DNA of 64,000 bases from Diphasiastrum complanatum (GCA_029204225.1 CM055100.1:53507714-53571713), one strand, 5' to 3'. Counted from the stretch's first letter, positions 14,225-27,947 are shown. A program made the numbers and translations. Notes: generated by a model from the letters alone, not told the origin.

Positions 14225-15468
14225 TATGGACGATGATAACCCATGAACTCTGAATGCATGTTGTATGGATAGATAAGATCTATCTTTTAATGGGTTGGTA
14301 AAAATTGAGCCATTTTTGTGAGTCTGTCAACCACAACCATTATGGCATCATGTTGAAGCTGCGAATGAGGCTCGTGTGTAATAAAGTTCATAGAAACACT
14401 CTCCCATCTTCCCTCTGGAATAGGCAAAGGGTGTAATGATCTAGGAACTTTAATCCTTTCGACTTTGTTAACTTGACACTTAAAACAACGTGTCACATAA
14501 CTATGGACATCTTTATTAATCTTAGGCCGCCAGAAATTACATTGGATCACTCACAAGTTTTATCCACACCAAGGTGATCTACATTAGGGCTATTATGAAA
14601 GGAATGCAAGATTTTCTTACACAGCTCTTGACAAGCTGGAATGAGAAATTTGCCATTCTCCTAACAAAACCATTCTCTATGGTACACCTGAGATAAGTAC
14701 GAGCAAGGGAATAGAGCTCTCATCTTGAGACTTTGCATGGCCATGACTCACCTCAAGCTCCATTCTCTTACATTGAGGATCCTCTAGTTAAGCCTTCTTT
14801 ATCTCAACTATTAGGTCATTTTCAATGATAACAAATGAGATTTGATACACTATCCGAGACAATGCATCAGTCACTCTATTTTCAGCTCCTTTCTTATACC
14901 GAATTTCCAACTGAAGTTCTTGCATAAGTTCAGACCATCTCGCCTGTTGGTCTTTGAGATTTGGCTGTTTGCAAAAATACCTCAAGGTATCAAGGTTAGT
15001 GTACACATAAAACTCGGATCCGTACAGATAATGCCTCCATACCTTGAATGCATGGACTATGGCAAACAACTCTTTCTCATGAGTTGGATAATTCCGCTAT
15101 GTCGAGGTGAGCTTCTTGTTCTGAAAGGCTACAGGTTCCCTCCTACATCAGCACTGCCCACAACAATGTCACTCGCATAAGTATCAAGGATATAGGGTTT
15201 CAGGAGGTCAACAATTTCTAGAGCGATGCACCGATAGCTTGCTTCGAATGATCAACGCTTGCTTGTTGCAGTTTAGTCCAGTCATGAAACTTGTTCTTTT
15301 GAGTTAAATCAGTCAAAGGTGCTGCGATACGAGAGTAGTCTTTAACATATTTTCTATAAAACACCGCCAATCCTAGATTGCAATGCTATCAAATTAGATG
15401 GCACAGGCCACACAACAATCACAAGAACTTTTTTAGGATTTGGTCTTACTCCATCAGCAGTCACAATA

Positions 15469-15843
15469 CTAGATACTCAATTTCATTTTTAAAAAGTTTG
15501 TTCTTTTTTGCATTAGCAAACAATTTGTTTTCCCAATCCTAAGCTGGGACACATGCTTGGCTTCACCTGCACTGCAAGTCAAAATATCATCAATAAAGTT
15601 TACAACAAACTTACCCATGTATGGTCTGAGCACATCATTCATCAACATCATGAATGTAGTTGGGGCGTTAGTTAAACCAAAGGGCATCACAAGATACTCA
15701 TAGTGGCCAAACCGAGTTTGGAAGACAGTCTTATGAACATCCTCTTCATGAACTCTAACCTGATGATACCCACTCTTCAAGTCTATCTTACTAAACCCAG
15801 TAGCACCATGAAGAGCATCAAGCAAAGCGTCAATACGTGGCAT
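15469..15843 (-). pseudogene. gypsy reverse transcriptase fragment
   Basis: A 124-residue frame with [30 protein letters not shown] and the catalytic FIDD (in NFIDDIL). The fingers and thumb lie in other frames. Family assignment is secure from the order of these motifs. Confidence 0.87.
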
Positions 15844-16890
15844 AAGATATTGATGCTTACTAGTTATCTTATTAAGGCCTCAATAATCCACACACATATG
15901 CCAAGTCCCATCCTTCTTTTTTACTAGAATGATCGGCGAGGCAATAGGTGAGAAGCTAGGGGCCCATGTGCAAGATAATCCTCTAGCATCTTCCTCACCT
16001 CTTCTTCCTCTCTCAAACTCATTCTATAAGGTGGTCTATTTACAAGACAGGATCCGGGAATAAGCTCAATCTTTTGTTCAGAATTTCTATTAGGCGGTAA
16101 TGCAGATGACAAATCATCAGTAAACACATATGCAAACTCACTCCTAATGTCATGGTCTAGGTTAGCTGAAGTATTGTCTTGCACCTACCACATGCTACTC
16201 TCACTAGTATTAGTAGTCATATCCAGCAGAAAACAAACATACATACTTTAACAGCTTACCTTACGCAATTGCGTAGCTGAGACTAGTGGTCCTGGAGGTA
16301 CATCCCGCTCACCACAAATGGAATGGAGCTTACCACCATGCTGAAACTCAACGCATGAGTATCCTAGGCTATGTAGGGCTTCCTCATCACATGCCAACAC
16401 ATCCCCGAAACAACATCAAAGTGCGCCAAACGGGTCATTTCAAAATCCAACTCCTCAAAATAACTCTAAATAGTTAAAGGCATACTCACAATCCTCGTGT
16501 TCTAAATCTTTGTACCCTTTCCATCAGTTATCTCTACTGTGTACTGGTACTTGGATGGTCGTGTGCTCACTCTAAACTTCTTAACAAGAGTTGAATTAAT
16601 GACATTATGCGAGGACCCAGTGTCAAATAGAACTAAAATATCTCTACCACAAAGCTGTCCACGCATAACTATCAAGGAGTCGGCAACTTGCGCTTCCTAC
16701 CAAGATCCACATCTCTTTCAGTTGAACCAGGCTCACCACTCAAATTCCTTGTGCCACTGACTCTTTTAGATGCATAGCCAGGCTTCAATTGCTCGAAGAT
16801 CTACTTTAACATCAGCTCCAAGCCATCAACTTTGGTAGAAAGGGCATCGATCCTCTGAGAATCATGGACAATATCACTAGAGGATGCCAT

Positions 16891-17440
16891 AGCAAAAACT
16901 AGCTAGGAAAAAGCGAAGCAACTTGCAAAACTTTTCAAAAACCAGCAACAAAACCACTAGAAACAAAGAACAAAAATTTTCACCACAACCAGCTACACAA
17001 AGGGACTATTTTGAATTCTTAAAAGAACTGGATAGAATACATCTTTTACAATCGAATTCTAGCAACCTACAAACTCTTTTCCTCCAAAAATCAGCAAACA
17101 GGGGTTTGAAACTGACAATCAACAAAAGTAAGAGGAAATCATTGAGAAGGAAAGTGATAGGCTCTACCTCACTAGCGACCTACCACTAGACACCCATTGC
17201 AAATGTCAGATTCGAAAAAGTTACAAACACTTTTGCAAATCTGAAGAAGGCTGATTTTTTACAAAAGTAAAGAGAAAAAGCAAGCAAGGTAACAGAGGAT
17301 GCTCAAAGGCTACTGGCCAAAGACCAGCAATCCACCATAAGGCTCCAATCTGCAAGCTTTAGGGCTCTCAAAATGCTCAGAAATACACCTATAGTAGGGC
17401 ATTGGCTCACCTAGCCTAATCTTTGCAATTTTTGTGTGCA
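16891..17440. other. Upstream flank of gypsy element, no gene
   Basis: Low-complexity A-rich sequence without a credible gene. It could hold the 5' leader or LTR of the gypsy element, but no terminal repeat or primer-binding site could be recognised. Confidence 0.4.
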
Positions 17441-17441
17441 G

Positions 17442-17630
17442 GGGCTGCCACTAGAGTTGCCACAAGGATGGGCTTCATGCTCTCGTGTTGTTGAGGATGA
17501 GGATCCTTTGGCTTCATCAACTATAGAGACCTCTGAGTTAGAGGAGTATGTCTATGAGGATGATGAGGCAGAGGCTGAGGGCAACAATGATGACAAGGAT
17601 GTCGTAGAGGAGCCTCCAAGCAAAAGCTAA
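17442..17630 (+). CDS. Orphan acidic terminal exon, unknown gene
   Basis: A good 3' splice site (tttgtgtgcag) is followed by an open frame of about 62 residues ending at TAA 17628. It starts with GLPLELPQGWASC and becomes strongly acidic (EEYVYEDDEAEAEG, DDKDVVEE). No family is recognised. The acidic tail is reminiscent of the C-terminal exons of plant hAT transposase genes, including the one at 29.4-31 kb, so it may be the last exon of a lost hAT copy. No partner exon was found upstream. Confidence 0.35.
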   Translation, partial: GLPLELPQGWASCSRVVEDEDPLASSTIETSELEEYVYEDDEAEAEGNNDDKDVVEEPPSKS

Positions 17631-17639
17631 GAGGGGTCA

Positions 17640-18482
17640 TGCGATAGTTATCAATAAGTGCTTAGTGTAGATAGTAGATGTTAGATGCTAGAGTACTCAT
17701 CAAACTGTAGAGATATGATACCTCACTGCGTAGTGAGCTATATAGTGTAAACTTTGAAGTTTGTATTTACTATTATTGCTAGTTAGCACTGACTAGTGAC
17801 TCATGAGCACTTGCCATTGCCAGTGAGCATGAGACTTGAGTGACCAAGTCATGACAATACATTTATTTGCTATTATGATTGACCTGTGTTGATATTAAAT
17901 TTGAGTTTTCACTATTCAAAATTCAAACTTCAATTGCTGATGTGCATTGTAAGTTATCGCTTGTGCATGTTACAAACTTACATGTAGCATTGTGTAGTTG
18001 ACAATTGTGAGTATAATATTATTTCGATTTGTCATTGAAACGTTTCAAGTTTGTCATTGTGAATTTATAAATTGTGAGTCGTGACATGAATCATAGTAGT
18101 AACTACAGAAGTTAACAAGTTGGACATTTGTAAGATTTAAAGTCCTCCTTTGAAGTTTGAAGTTTGAACCCACCCCAAACCGTAAACCCTAGGGCCTAAA
18201 ATTCAAACTCAAGTTTCAACAAACTAGGTAGAACTTAGTATTTAGTGGAACCACAGTCTACTGGATCACTGAGTCCTGAGTCCTATTATCTATAATCTAT
18301 TAATTCTTGTTTGTTGCGACTTGCATGATTAGGGATACCTAACCTTAGTCGTGCAGGAAAAAGTAGCAGACAAAATTCACATTGAGGTGCAAATCTGTGT
18401 AGTTTTTTAGTTTTTTTATGACATTAGTAGTATTCACGCTATGAATTCTAAGATGCATTTTTGCTTGATTTTTATATCTCAG
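17640..18482. other. Non-coding; probably 5' intron of the HAD gene
   Basis: AT-rich, no frames of note. It ends at the acceptor tatatctcag preceding the first recognised HAD exon. A DxDxT-encoding exon was searched for by eye here and was not found. Confidence 0.5.
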
Positions 18483-18580
18483 AGTTTATGGTGGAGAAAC
18501 TTGGAATTGACAAATCGTTGGTGCCAGAGCTTTGCTCACAACTTTACAAAACTCATGGAACTACAATGGCTGGCCTAAGG
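18483..18580 (+). CDS. HAD hydrolase exon, cap domain start
   Basis: Acceptor tatctcag, donor AGG/gtaatt. It starts in phase 1 (an upstream G completes a Glu codon) and encodes [17 protein letters not shown] through AGLR, matching the cap domain just after the missing DxDxT exon. Confidence 0.85.
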
Positions 18581-21500
18581 GTAATTTATGAACATTTTAA
18601 CTTGCTATTATTTCACCAATTCTATCGATGAAACCCAGGCTAATATATCTTCAATATCAAATTCATCTATTTGCATGTGAAAAGTATGTAAGGCCAAAAA
18701 AGTTGCCTGAGCTTATCCAGATATATGTTTTGAATCATCTATGTTTTGGTTCTTTTGGGCTCATTCATTGATGAAGATCCTTGTTGAGATCTTGTTAATT
18801 GTTTCATTTATTGGTTACATACAGGTAGCTGGTTACCAGTTTTCTTTTGATGACTTTCACAAGTACGTTAAAACCTCAAATGTATCATTTCAAAAACAAC
18901 TGAAACTTCTATAGTTCTTGTCTGTAGTCATTCTTTCAAGATCCTCCCATTTTTAGTGGAAAGATGTTTTGACACCATGGGAAGCGGGTCCTCCAGTTTT
19001 ATACAACCATCATAGGTGTACTTACAGAGAGTTATTGTTGCAATATGTTAAACGATTTTCCATTTGATTGTTGGCTTTAATGTTCTTTGCATGAACATTT
19101 ATGAACGGGTTAAGTTGGTGACTATTTATGAATCTGTTTTTTTTAGTAGAGAAATTAAATCCAGATGCACTACAAAATATAGTGAAAAAGAGCACTCCAG
19201 AGAGTACTGTTAGGCCAGATAAAAACAACTACTTCATGCAAAGAAACTATCATGCAAAGACTAGACCTATAATGAATGATATCAAACATAAAAGCAAGCT
19301 GAAAAGCAAGTGAGCAAGCAGTAGAATATATCGGGGATGGCTTTGTAAGATTTCTCTACTGGCTGCTGCAGGAGAGTGATAAGAATTTTGTGACCCTTGC
19401 TTCAGGATCAGTTCCTAGATTGTCGCCTGCCTGCCTGTTGTTAACAACCCAAAGTCCCTTTAACAAGAAAATGATCAGAAGCTATTGCATCTACATAGCT
19501 GCTGCCGCTTGGTGCTTAACTATTTGTGCCATTATTTTTGCTACTTAATCCATCTTTACTTGCTTAAATTATATGAAATTTATTCTTGTTGTTCAGATAT
19601 GTTAAGTTCTATAATCTCAAAATACACTCAATTCAGGTGGCCATATTTCAGAATGTTGTTGATCTGTGTTTCTCAACTTTCATGGTGTTCCTAAGTTATC
19701 AAGCGTTGAATGCTATTTCCTTTTTTTAATCTAAACACTTATCAAAGTTAGAAAATGAATATTGTTGTCAACTATGACCTTGTTTTGCATTATTGGCTTT
19801 CTTGTAGTTTTGCCCATGGAAGATTGCCTTACGATATTTTGCAACCTGATCGTGAGCTTCAAAAAATTTTGCTAAACTTACCCCAACGAAAATATGTAAG
19901 TTTCTGTCTGGTAACTCAATTGTAGATGAGCTTGTTTCTTTCAATATTCCAATACTTTTTAGCTATAGCTACAATGGCCTGATGAATGTGGAGTTATTGA
20001 TTAGAGAGCTTCAACTTGTTCGTGTTGTTGGTTATCTCAATCTTCCCTTTAAGGCATAGAAATGGATGAAGGTCTTTTCTCAGGTAAGGGTCCTATATGC
20101 TCCATGCAATATCTTATAAAAAGTTTGCCTTCATGATTCTTATATGCCTAGAAAAATGGGCTATCCTAATTTATATATTATAGAGTTCCTTAAGACATAT
20201 GTATTCTTCATTACTACTGTTTGACTTTGTTTTTTGAGTTGCCCCTCTTTGCCATGTAAGGTGAGCCATAAAGACTTGTCCATGCATCTTGAAGATCTTC
20301 CTGAAATCATATGAAGAAGAGACTCCTCCTCACACCTCGGCCCCATCACAACTTGAATACCTTCAAAAGAGATAACTTGTGATGCTTTTTGAGAAGCCTT
20401 GATCTCGGCCACTTCCAAGGTTGAATCTTCATGCAATATGACATCTCTATTCACAACCACTTTTGAAATAGAGAGTGTAAAGACGCTAAAGTCCTCCTTG
20501 ATGGATGAGTATCCAATCATGATCTATGAGCTTGGATCATCCTTCCTCCTTGTTTCCAAGGGAATATGAGCAAAGCAAGCACTACCAAGTTCACTAAGGT
20601 GATCAACCTTAGGCTTCATCTTGAATAAAACCTCCAAATGAGAATTGCTTCTCAACACATGCTTTGAATAGTAGGGAATAATCATACATCATAATACTTG
20701 AAGAGAGAAGATATGTGCATCTTGTGTGATCATCCTCCTTTGAAAGATTGGACATATAAGAGACATCAAGAGAGTTTGCACTCTCACTTGGATCCAATTT
20801 GTAGATGCCTTCAAATCTTGATCCATATGCAAGGATCTCACCATCCTTCTTGATCACACAATTGTCAACATGGAAATTGACATCAAAGCCACTATCAAGA
20901 AGTTGGCCAACAGTTAAGATGTTCTTTGTAAGCTTTGGGACAAAAAGAACATTGTTGAAAAAGAGATCTTTGGAAGATGCAAGCTTCAAGGGAATAATCC
21001 GTACTCCTTCAATATTGCACTCATGCTCACTTGCAATGTATATGGTCTTCTTGACTCTATCATAAGGCATAATAGATGAAAAAGAGTGCTTGAAGATGCT
21101 CCACTATCAATATACCATGAGGTCATCCTTGTTGAAGGTGGAAGAGGAGAAGCTTGATGCCATAAGAGAGCCTTCTCCATCACTTGTAATATAGTCTTCT
21201 TTCCATTGGTGATGTTGGCTTGATTGAGTTGATTCTTTTTCTTGAAGCAATTGGTGGCATAATGGCCTTTCTTGCCACAATAAAAGCACTTTATCTTCTT
21301 CTTCTTGAGATTTGAAGTAGAAGCATGAGAGGTACCCTCCTCCTCTCCATCTTGGTCTTTAGCTTTGTCGTTAGAGAAGTGATGGTGTTGCTTCTTACTC
21401 CTCTCTTTGTGCTTGGCAAATAGAACTTTGCCATCATCATGATTGAGTGATAGCTTGTCCATCCTCAAGAGTTTGTACTCTTGTCTTGATTCTTCAGAAA

Positions 21501-24500
21501 TAAGCACATTTTGAAGTGCCTCCAAACTTGGTAGCTCCTCCTTAATGGCATAGGATTGGTAGACCAGTTGTAGCTATGTCATAAAATAAGGAGTGGTTAC
21601 AATGCACCTACTAATCCAAAGCTCAGAATAACATTATGAATGTGATATAATTCTCAAATGGAGGTTCTGCTTCAAATGAGTTGCAGCAGATTTTTTTGCT
21701 ACTTTAGGCGCTTAACTAACTCGATGTTGCACTAGTAGATCATTGTGTTAGTTTAGGTCCCCTTTGGGGGGCCAGTAAGGTCCGATGACCATCTCTTTTG
21801 ACTCTTGAAGGTCTCAAAACAAGAGTTCTTTTTATTTATTTATCTACTTTTGTATATGCAACGTTTAAGACGGGGTTCTTACAGTGGAGTTTCCAAATGA
21901 GTTTGGAACCCTTCCAATTGTGTTTGGTTGCAGAACCATGCTGATAAAACAAAGATATTTTTTAGTTGGCTAGGATAGAGGTGAAGCTTATGGCCCTTCC
22001 AAACTAAGCATGTTGTAGATAGCCAAAAGAGAGCTTAAAATTGGTTAGTGCTAGTCTGTGGAAAACGCTGTCCCACAATCAATAATCAATGTTATAGACA
22101 TAAAGAGGAAGTACTTAAGTAGCTCACCAAATCACTCACTGACAAGATAGGCCTACAAGCACTGTATTGCTGCAGGCTATGAGTATTACTGAATGGTCAT
22201 AGAAGGTAGAATGAGCTGCAAATTGCCAGGCCTTATCCCATGAGTCTTGGGTAAATAGCATGTAAAATTGTAAGGGGAATGGGTCCTTGAAATAATAAAT
22301 GGGCCCATGGGCTCCATAATGTTAAATATTTCCAGTGATGTCAATATTTAAAAATTTCCAGTAATGGCAAATATGGTCTATTGCAGTCATATCTGCATAT
22401 GTGAAACTTGGAAATCCTGATTGTCAGGTGTTCTAGCTTGCTATAATGGGTTTGAACACCCTCTTCAACAGCTTGCTTTAGGGATTCCCAAAAGCTGTTA
22501 GAATAAGCGACATCTCTCTCTCTCTCTCTCTCTTTCTCTAGGTCACTTTTGGATTTCCCAGCCATTTCCAAGTTGTTGGATTTTCCAGCCTATATCTAGG
22601 TTGTTTTTGGATTTCCTAGCCATTTTCCGGGTCATTCTTGGATTTTCCAACTGTTTTCCAAGCTGTTTTTGGATTTTCCTGCCTATATCTACGTCGTTTT
22701 CTGGATTTCCCAGTCATTTTTGGATTTTCCAGCCATTTTCCAAGTTGTTTTTGGTTTTTCCAACCAATACCTAGACCGTTTTTGGATTTTTCAGCCAAAT
22801 TTCTAGGTTGTTTTTGGATTTCCCAGCAAATTTCAAGGTCACTTTTGCATTTCCCAATCGATTTCTAGGTCATTTTTTGGATTTTTCAGCCACTTTCTAA
22901 GTCGTTTTTGAACTTCCAAACCATTTTCTAGGGCATTTGCCTAGGGTTTATGCTTGTGCTCAGCCATCACCGGTTGTCGCTTCATCCTCAGCGCATATGG
23001 AGGACACCGCCCACCTATGCTCGCCACGCCACTTCGGAGAACATCTCCTCCTTGAATGAATCCATCTCTAAGCAATTTGCAAATGTTCGCTCTCAACTTA
23101 CTGAACTACGTGCGGATCTGCTTACCAAGGCTGCCAAGATTGATGCCCAGCAGGCTGAAATCACTTCTCTTCGCGCGGAGCTTGGTGCTTTGCAGGGCAA
23201 CATCATCCCCAACATCACAAGTAGAGTTGAGGACGCTCTTCTATCGGTAAGATCCACCACCTTGTGTGCCAAATTCATGACACTGCTGAGAGTGCTAGTC
23301 GCATCCATGTGCTTGAACAACGTCTTCATGAAACTGTGGAAAAGGTCCAGAAGATCCCTCCACTCGAGAAAGAGGTCCGTGAGACCACATCATGGGCTTC
23401 TACATTTAAATTCTCCACCGCCACTCCATCTTCTACAGCCCCCTCCATGGACTCCACGGTACAAGGCGTCCTGGCAGAACGACAACGCCGAGATGATAAG
23501 AAGTTAAACTTGCGGTTGCGGGGTCTTCCTACCGAGGGTACAACATTGCATCAGGTGACATCTTTGTTTACATCGCGCATGGGACTATCTCTTCCAGGCA
23601 TCCAGTACGCTTCACGTGACCTTTCATCTTAGGCCAAAAGAAATTCTGCCTAACAAGGTCAAGTGTCCTCTGTATGCCTGGGTGACCAGCACAAGGGTTG
23701 TCATGACACTGCTATAGGATTTGGGCCTGCAAGTCCTCCCTATCCGGCACACAAACCTTTCCCTTTCGGAAAAGCAGGCCATTCCTTATGGAATAGTCTT
23801 CAAGTATCTTATCATTTCGGGATTGCTTGGGATCTTGCATCCCAAGGTCATCACTAGATCTAGAATTTCTTGTCAGGACATCTAGCCAAATGCGACCAAA
23901 AAACCTATCGGTTCGACAAAGATCCCGTAGTGAAAGATACAAATCAGATTGGATCTCAGCAAAGCATAACTAATTAATCTCTCCAATCCGACTCAAGGCA
24001 TCAACAACATAGTTCGACTTCCTTTACGATACTTAATGTCGAACACAAACTCCTGAATGAGTTCCGACCATCTAGCCTTACGACCACGAAGGTCCTTGGC
24101 ATCACAAATATACTTAAGGGATTGGTGATCAGTCATTACCATAAATCTGGCACCATAAAGATAATGCCTCCAGATTTTTAACGCATGAATGACTGCAAAA
24201 AGCTCCTTCTCATAGGTAGAATACCTAGTCTGAGCAGGATCCAGCTTCTTGCTTTCAAAAGCAACTGGTCTACCGTCCTGATAAAGGACCGCTCCTACAG
24301 CAAAGTCGCTAGCATTCGTATCAACCACAAAGGGTTGATTAGGATCGACAACGTGTAAAATTGGATCCGTAGAAACATAGTGCTTGAGAGTCTCAAAACT
24401 CTCATTCATTTCATCAGTCCATGTTATCAATGGACTTTTTTCTGCGGCTACATTTTTTCTTCAGAACGTTCGTCAAGGGCAATGCTATCAAGGCATAGTC

Positions 24501-27500
24501 CAAAATGAACCTGTGAAAGAATCCTGTGAAGCCCAAAAAGGATTTCACATCACGAATTGTCATAGATCTCGGCCATTTTCGTACCTTACGGACTTTGTCA
24601 TAATCGATTTCAAGACCTTTCTCCGATATGACATGGCCCAGGTATTTGAGTTTAGTTTAGAAGAACTCACATTTCGAATCCTTAGCATAGAGCTTTTCTT
24701 GCCTTAGAAGATCCAAGAAAATACGAAGATGCTCTTCATGCTCCTCAAGGGTCCGACTATAAATTAATATGTCGTCCAAATACACCACCACAAACTTTCC
24801 CAGATATGGACGAAGAATATCGTTCATCATCATCTGCTGGAAAGTGGCAGGCGCATTCGTGAGTCCAAAAGGTAACACTAAAAACTCATAATGGCCATAC
24901 CTGGATCGAAATCCAGTCTTAGGAACATCTTCGTTCCTAATCCTTATTTGATGGTAACCTGATCTAAGATCAATCTTGGAGAAATCCTTAGCTCCATTCA
25001 GACGATCCATAAGATCATCCATCCTAGATAAGGGATATCTGTTCTTGCTGGTTAAATCATTTAACTTTTTAAAGTCACCACACAAACGTGTGCCGCCATC
25101 CTTTTTACTAACTAAAAGGAGTGGTGCTCCCCAAGGGGACTTACTACGCCGAATATGGCCCATCCTAAGGAGTTCTTATAACTGCTTAGAAATTTCATCC
25201 TCTTCCTTGATGCTAACCCTGTATGGAAAAAGAGATACAGGTAAGGGATATCTGTTCTTGATGGTTAAATAATTTAACTTTTTAAAGTCACCACACAAAC
25301 GTGTGCCGCCATCCTTTTTACTAACTAAAAGGATTGGTGCTCCCCAAGGGGACCTACTAGGCCGAATATGGCCCATCCTAAGGAGTTCTTATAACTGCTT
25401 AGAAATTTCATCCTCTTCCTTGATGCTAACCCTGTATGGAAAAAGAGATACAGGTTGGCTTCCAGGAAGCAACTCTATCTGATGGTCAACACTCCTTTGG
25501 GGAGGTAGGCCATCAGGGAGTTTATCAAGAAAAACATCGCTATACTCTTGCCTAAGTTTGTTAAATATTATTCCTTCAGGTGAGTTAGCACTTAAGGGAT
25601 TATTTACAGGCACATCCAAAGGCAAATGCGATAAATCAATATTTAGACTCTGGACTGCATGGTCATCCACATAAATTTCATCTTTCAAAAAACAAAGATA
25701 AACTTTAATACCAGAATCTTTCAAATATTCAACAACTTCTAAAGCAGAAACCAAAGGATCAAAAGGCCTATGTACATCGCCTTTTAGCTCAACCAATGAG
25801 CCCTTATGCAAAAAGGAAATACTATGTGTAACATAATCCTTTCTTAAAGACTCGTTTTTGGAATAAAACCATTCTTTTCCTAAGATTATGTCTACGCTAT
25901 CCAAGTTCATAATATGAAAATCTAGCGGTTCAACATACTCTTGAATCTGAAGTGGCAGTTGAGGAACAAGCTGATCCCAAGCTTGTCGATCTTCCCCCGA
26001 CGCCATTTTCACCACATACAAGTGATTACTTGGCGCGGTAGCCGCCTTGAGCTTCTGCACCAGTTTAGCATTTATGAAGTTATGTGTGGAACCATCATCA
26101 AAAAGAACAGTCACAGCTTGGCGTCCTACGATTCCATTCATACGAATGAGATCGTGGGGCCTGTATTAGCAATGATTCCCGCAACTAGTGACATCCTTAA
26201 AGGATAAATCAACAAAAGAAATACAAGAATTACTTGGCACTTTAAAGGATTTGGGTTGCCCGTCAAATTTCTTTTGCTTTTTCTTTGGGCAATCTTTCGA
26301 AAGATGCCCCTTCTCCATACATGAGAAGCACAAGCCGCCGGTTCTCGCCTTGTCGTAGTCTGCGCGATCCAACTTGACGTGCTTTTTCCCGCCTTGGCAA
26401 CCGGTGTCCGTCTTGTCTCTGCCCCGCTTCTTGAAAAATTTCGTTTTTCTGCGCAGCCTTGGGCAAACTTTGCTCCTTGCGAGAGGCAAAATGGGCGTCA
26501 TCGAAGATTTTAGCATCTTCGATTGTCTGCGGTTGGTTACGCCGCACTTCTAGCTGAAATTCTTTCGGAAGCCCCAAAATAAAATGTAACTTCAACAGGA
26601 TAGGATCGATTTGCGAAGCGAATCAGGGAAAAATTTCCTGGAATTCTTGGATATAGGCATCTAACGGCCTAGTACCCATCTGCAGGGTGGCGAAATGCAG
26701 CCAATGCTCACAATCATCCAACACTGGAAGAAAAGTCGTTTTAAAGGCTTCTTGAAAGGTATCCCATGTAGAAGGGGCACCAGCCCTCTCCTTCAGATCC
26801 TGCCACCATGTGAACGCCTTACCGCATAAAAACATGAGAGCAGAAGCGATCTTCGTACTATCAGGCGCATTGTGCATGGAAAAATGACTATTCCACCGAT
26901 CTAGCCATGACAATACAACATGGGGAAGCCGTTCTAGCGGGTCTTTCTCTCCGGGATTGGGCAGCTATTTCTTGTATTCAGACGAATATGTTGACATGCC
27001 TGATTCGGGCCAAGTCGACTAAGCCACATGATATTCTTTGCGCGGAGTTTGCCACCCCTCCCATCATTCTCGAGGGGTTTTTTCATATCATACACCGCCT
27101 TCAGCCCATTCAGTATATTCGCTCTTCCCACCCGGATAGAAATATTGCAGCCGCGCTTTGCTCTTCTTCTGCTCTTGCCGCTTCATTTACTACATTCTTT
27201 GGACATCTCTGTCACGGACCTTCCATCGGCCACTAATCAGTATATTCGCCACCAGCTCTTTCGCCGTTACATACAACACACATGGGGACCCAACTCAGCT
27301 TCTCGACTGCGCCACATTTATTACCAGACACATTTATTTCCGCTGTATCTCTCACAGTCACTCTCATACGGCTTGCGTTACCACATTGGACAGCTACGCA
27401 CCTCTTCCCATCAGCTTGCTGTTGAGATTGGTCACTGTCAGAATATCCCGCGTGAGCATAGATTTATGTTGGCTCTGTTCTATGCGCGAGCTTGAAGATG

Positions 27501-27873
27501 AGGCACACTTCTTACTTCGATGCCCAGTTTATTATGAGATCCGTGGTCGATATTATTGTCTTTATTGGGATGGTCCGCATATACTTACCAGTTTTTTCTC
27601 TTATCCTAATGCTCGGTGTTTGGGGCTTCTTATCTGTGAGATGCTTTTACTTCGTTTTTTTAGATGATGATATTGACATACCTGTCCCGCCACAGAAGAA
27701 AACCCATCACGGTTGTAGATAGCCAGTACAGCCTTCATCTCGACGTACTGTTCAGTGGGCACTTTGGGCCTATTTTACTTGATCTCTCTTCTTCACCTGG
27801 CCCGGGTTGTGGGCATCCCTGCTTTCTCCTAGTCACACCTCCCCCAGTAACCTCCTCCTCCAGTCTGCACCTG

Positions 27874-27947
<74 letters not shown>

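Larger units (their letters stand above)
13379..16890 (-). mobile_element. Ty3/gypsy chromodomain element (chromovirus), decayed
   Basis: Read 16890 to 13379. A short Gag-like start (MASSSDIVHDSQRID) is followed by retropepsin with ILVLFDTGSS at about 16640-16600. The pre-RT linker is at 16184-15924 and RT at 15843-15469, with [12 protein letters not shown] and the active site FIDDIL. RNase H is at 15069-14788 ([32 protein letters not shown]). Integrase follows: zinc finger/core 14550-14287 (CFKCQVNK, TKMAQFLPTH) and core 14224-13883 (DGQTKRANQTIKDML, FAYND). Then comes the integrase C-terminus 13839-13591 and a chromodomain 13570-13420 (EYLVAWYGRPL, ASWETLHAL). Stops and frameshifts occur between every block, and most of Gag is missing. 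Confidence 0.87.
23612..26905 (-). mobile_element. Ty3/gypsy element, truncated at both ends, inside the LINE
   Basis: Read 26905 to 23612. Gag capsid is at 26905-26265 ([29 protein letters not shown]) with the zinc knuckle [15 protein letters not shown] at about 26325. The protease ([16 protein letters not shown]) begins at 26141. RT is at 25163-24657 with [15 protein letters not shown] and [10 protein letters not shown]. RNase H is at 24430-23993 ([40 protein letters not shown]). The start of the integrase zinc-binding region is at about 23900-23615. Integrase core, LTRs and the 5' end are absent. Stops and a tandem duplication interrupt the polyprotein. Confidence 0.87.

Noticed and set aside
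22341-22868. Lys/Asn/Trp-rich frames across the 31-bp array (both strands)
   Set aside because: The period is not a multiple of three and frames drift; a repeat artefact.
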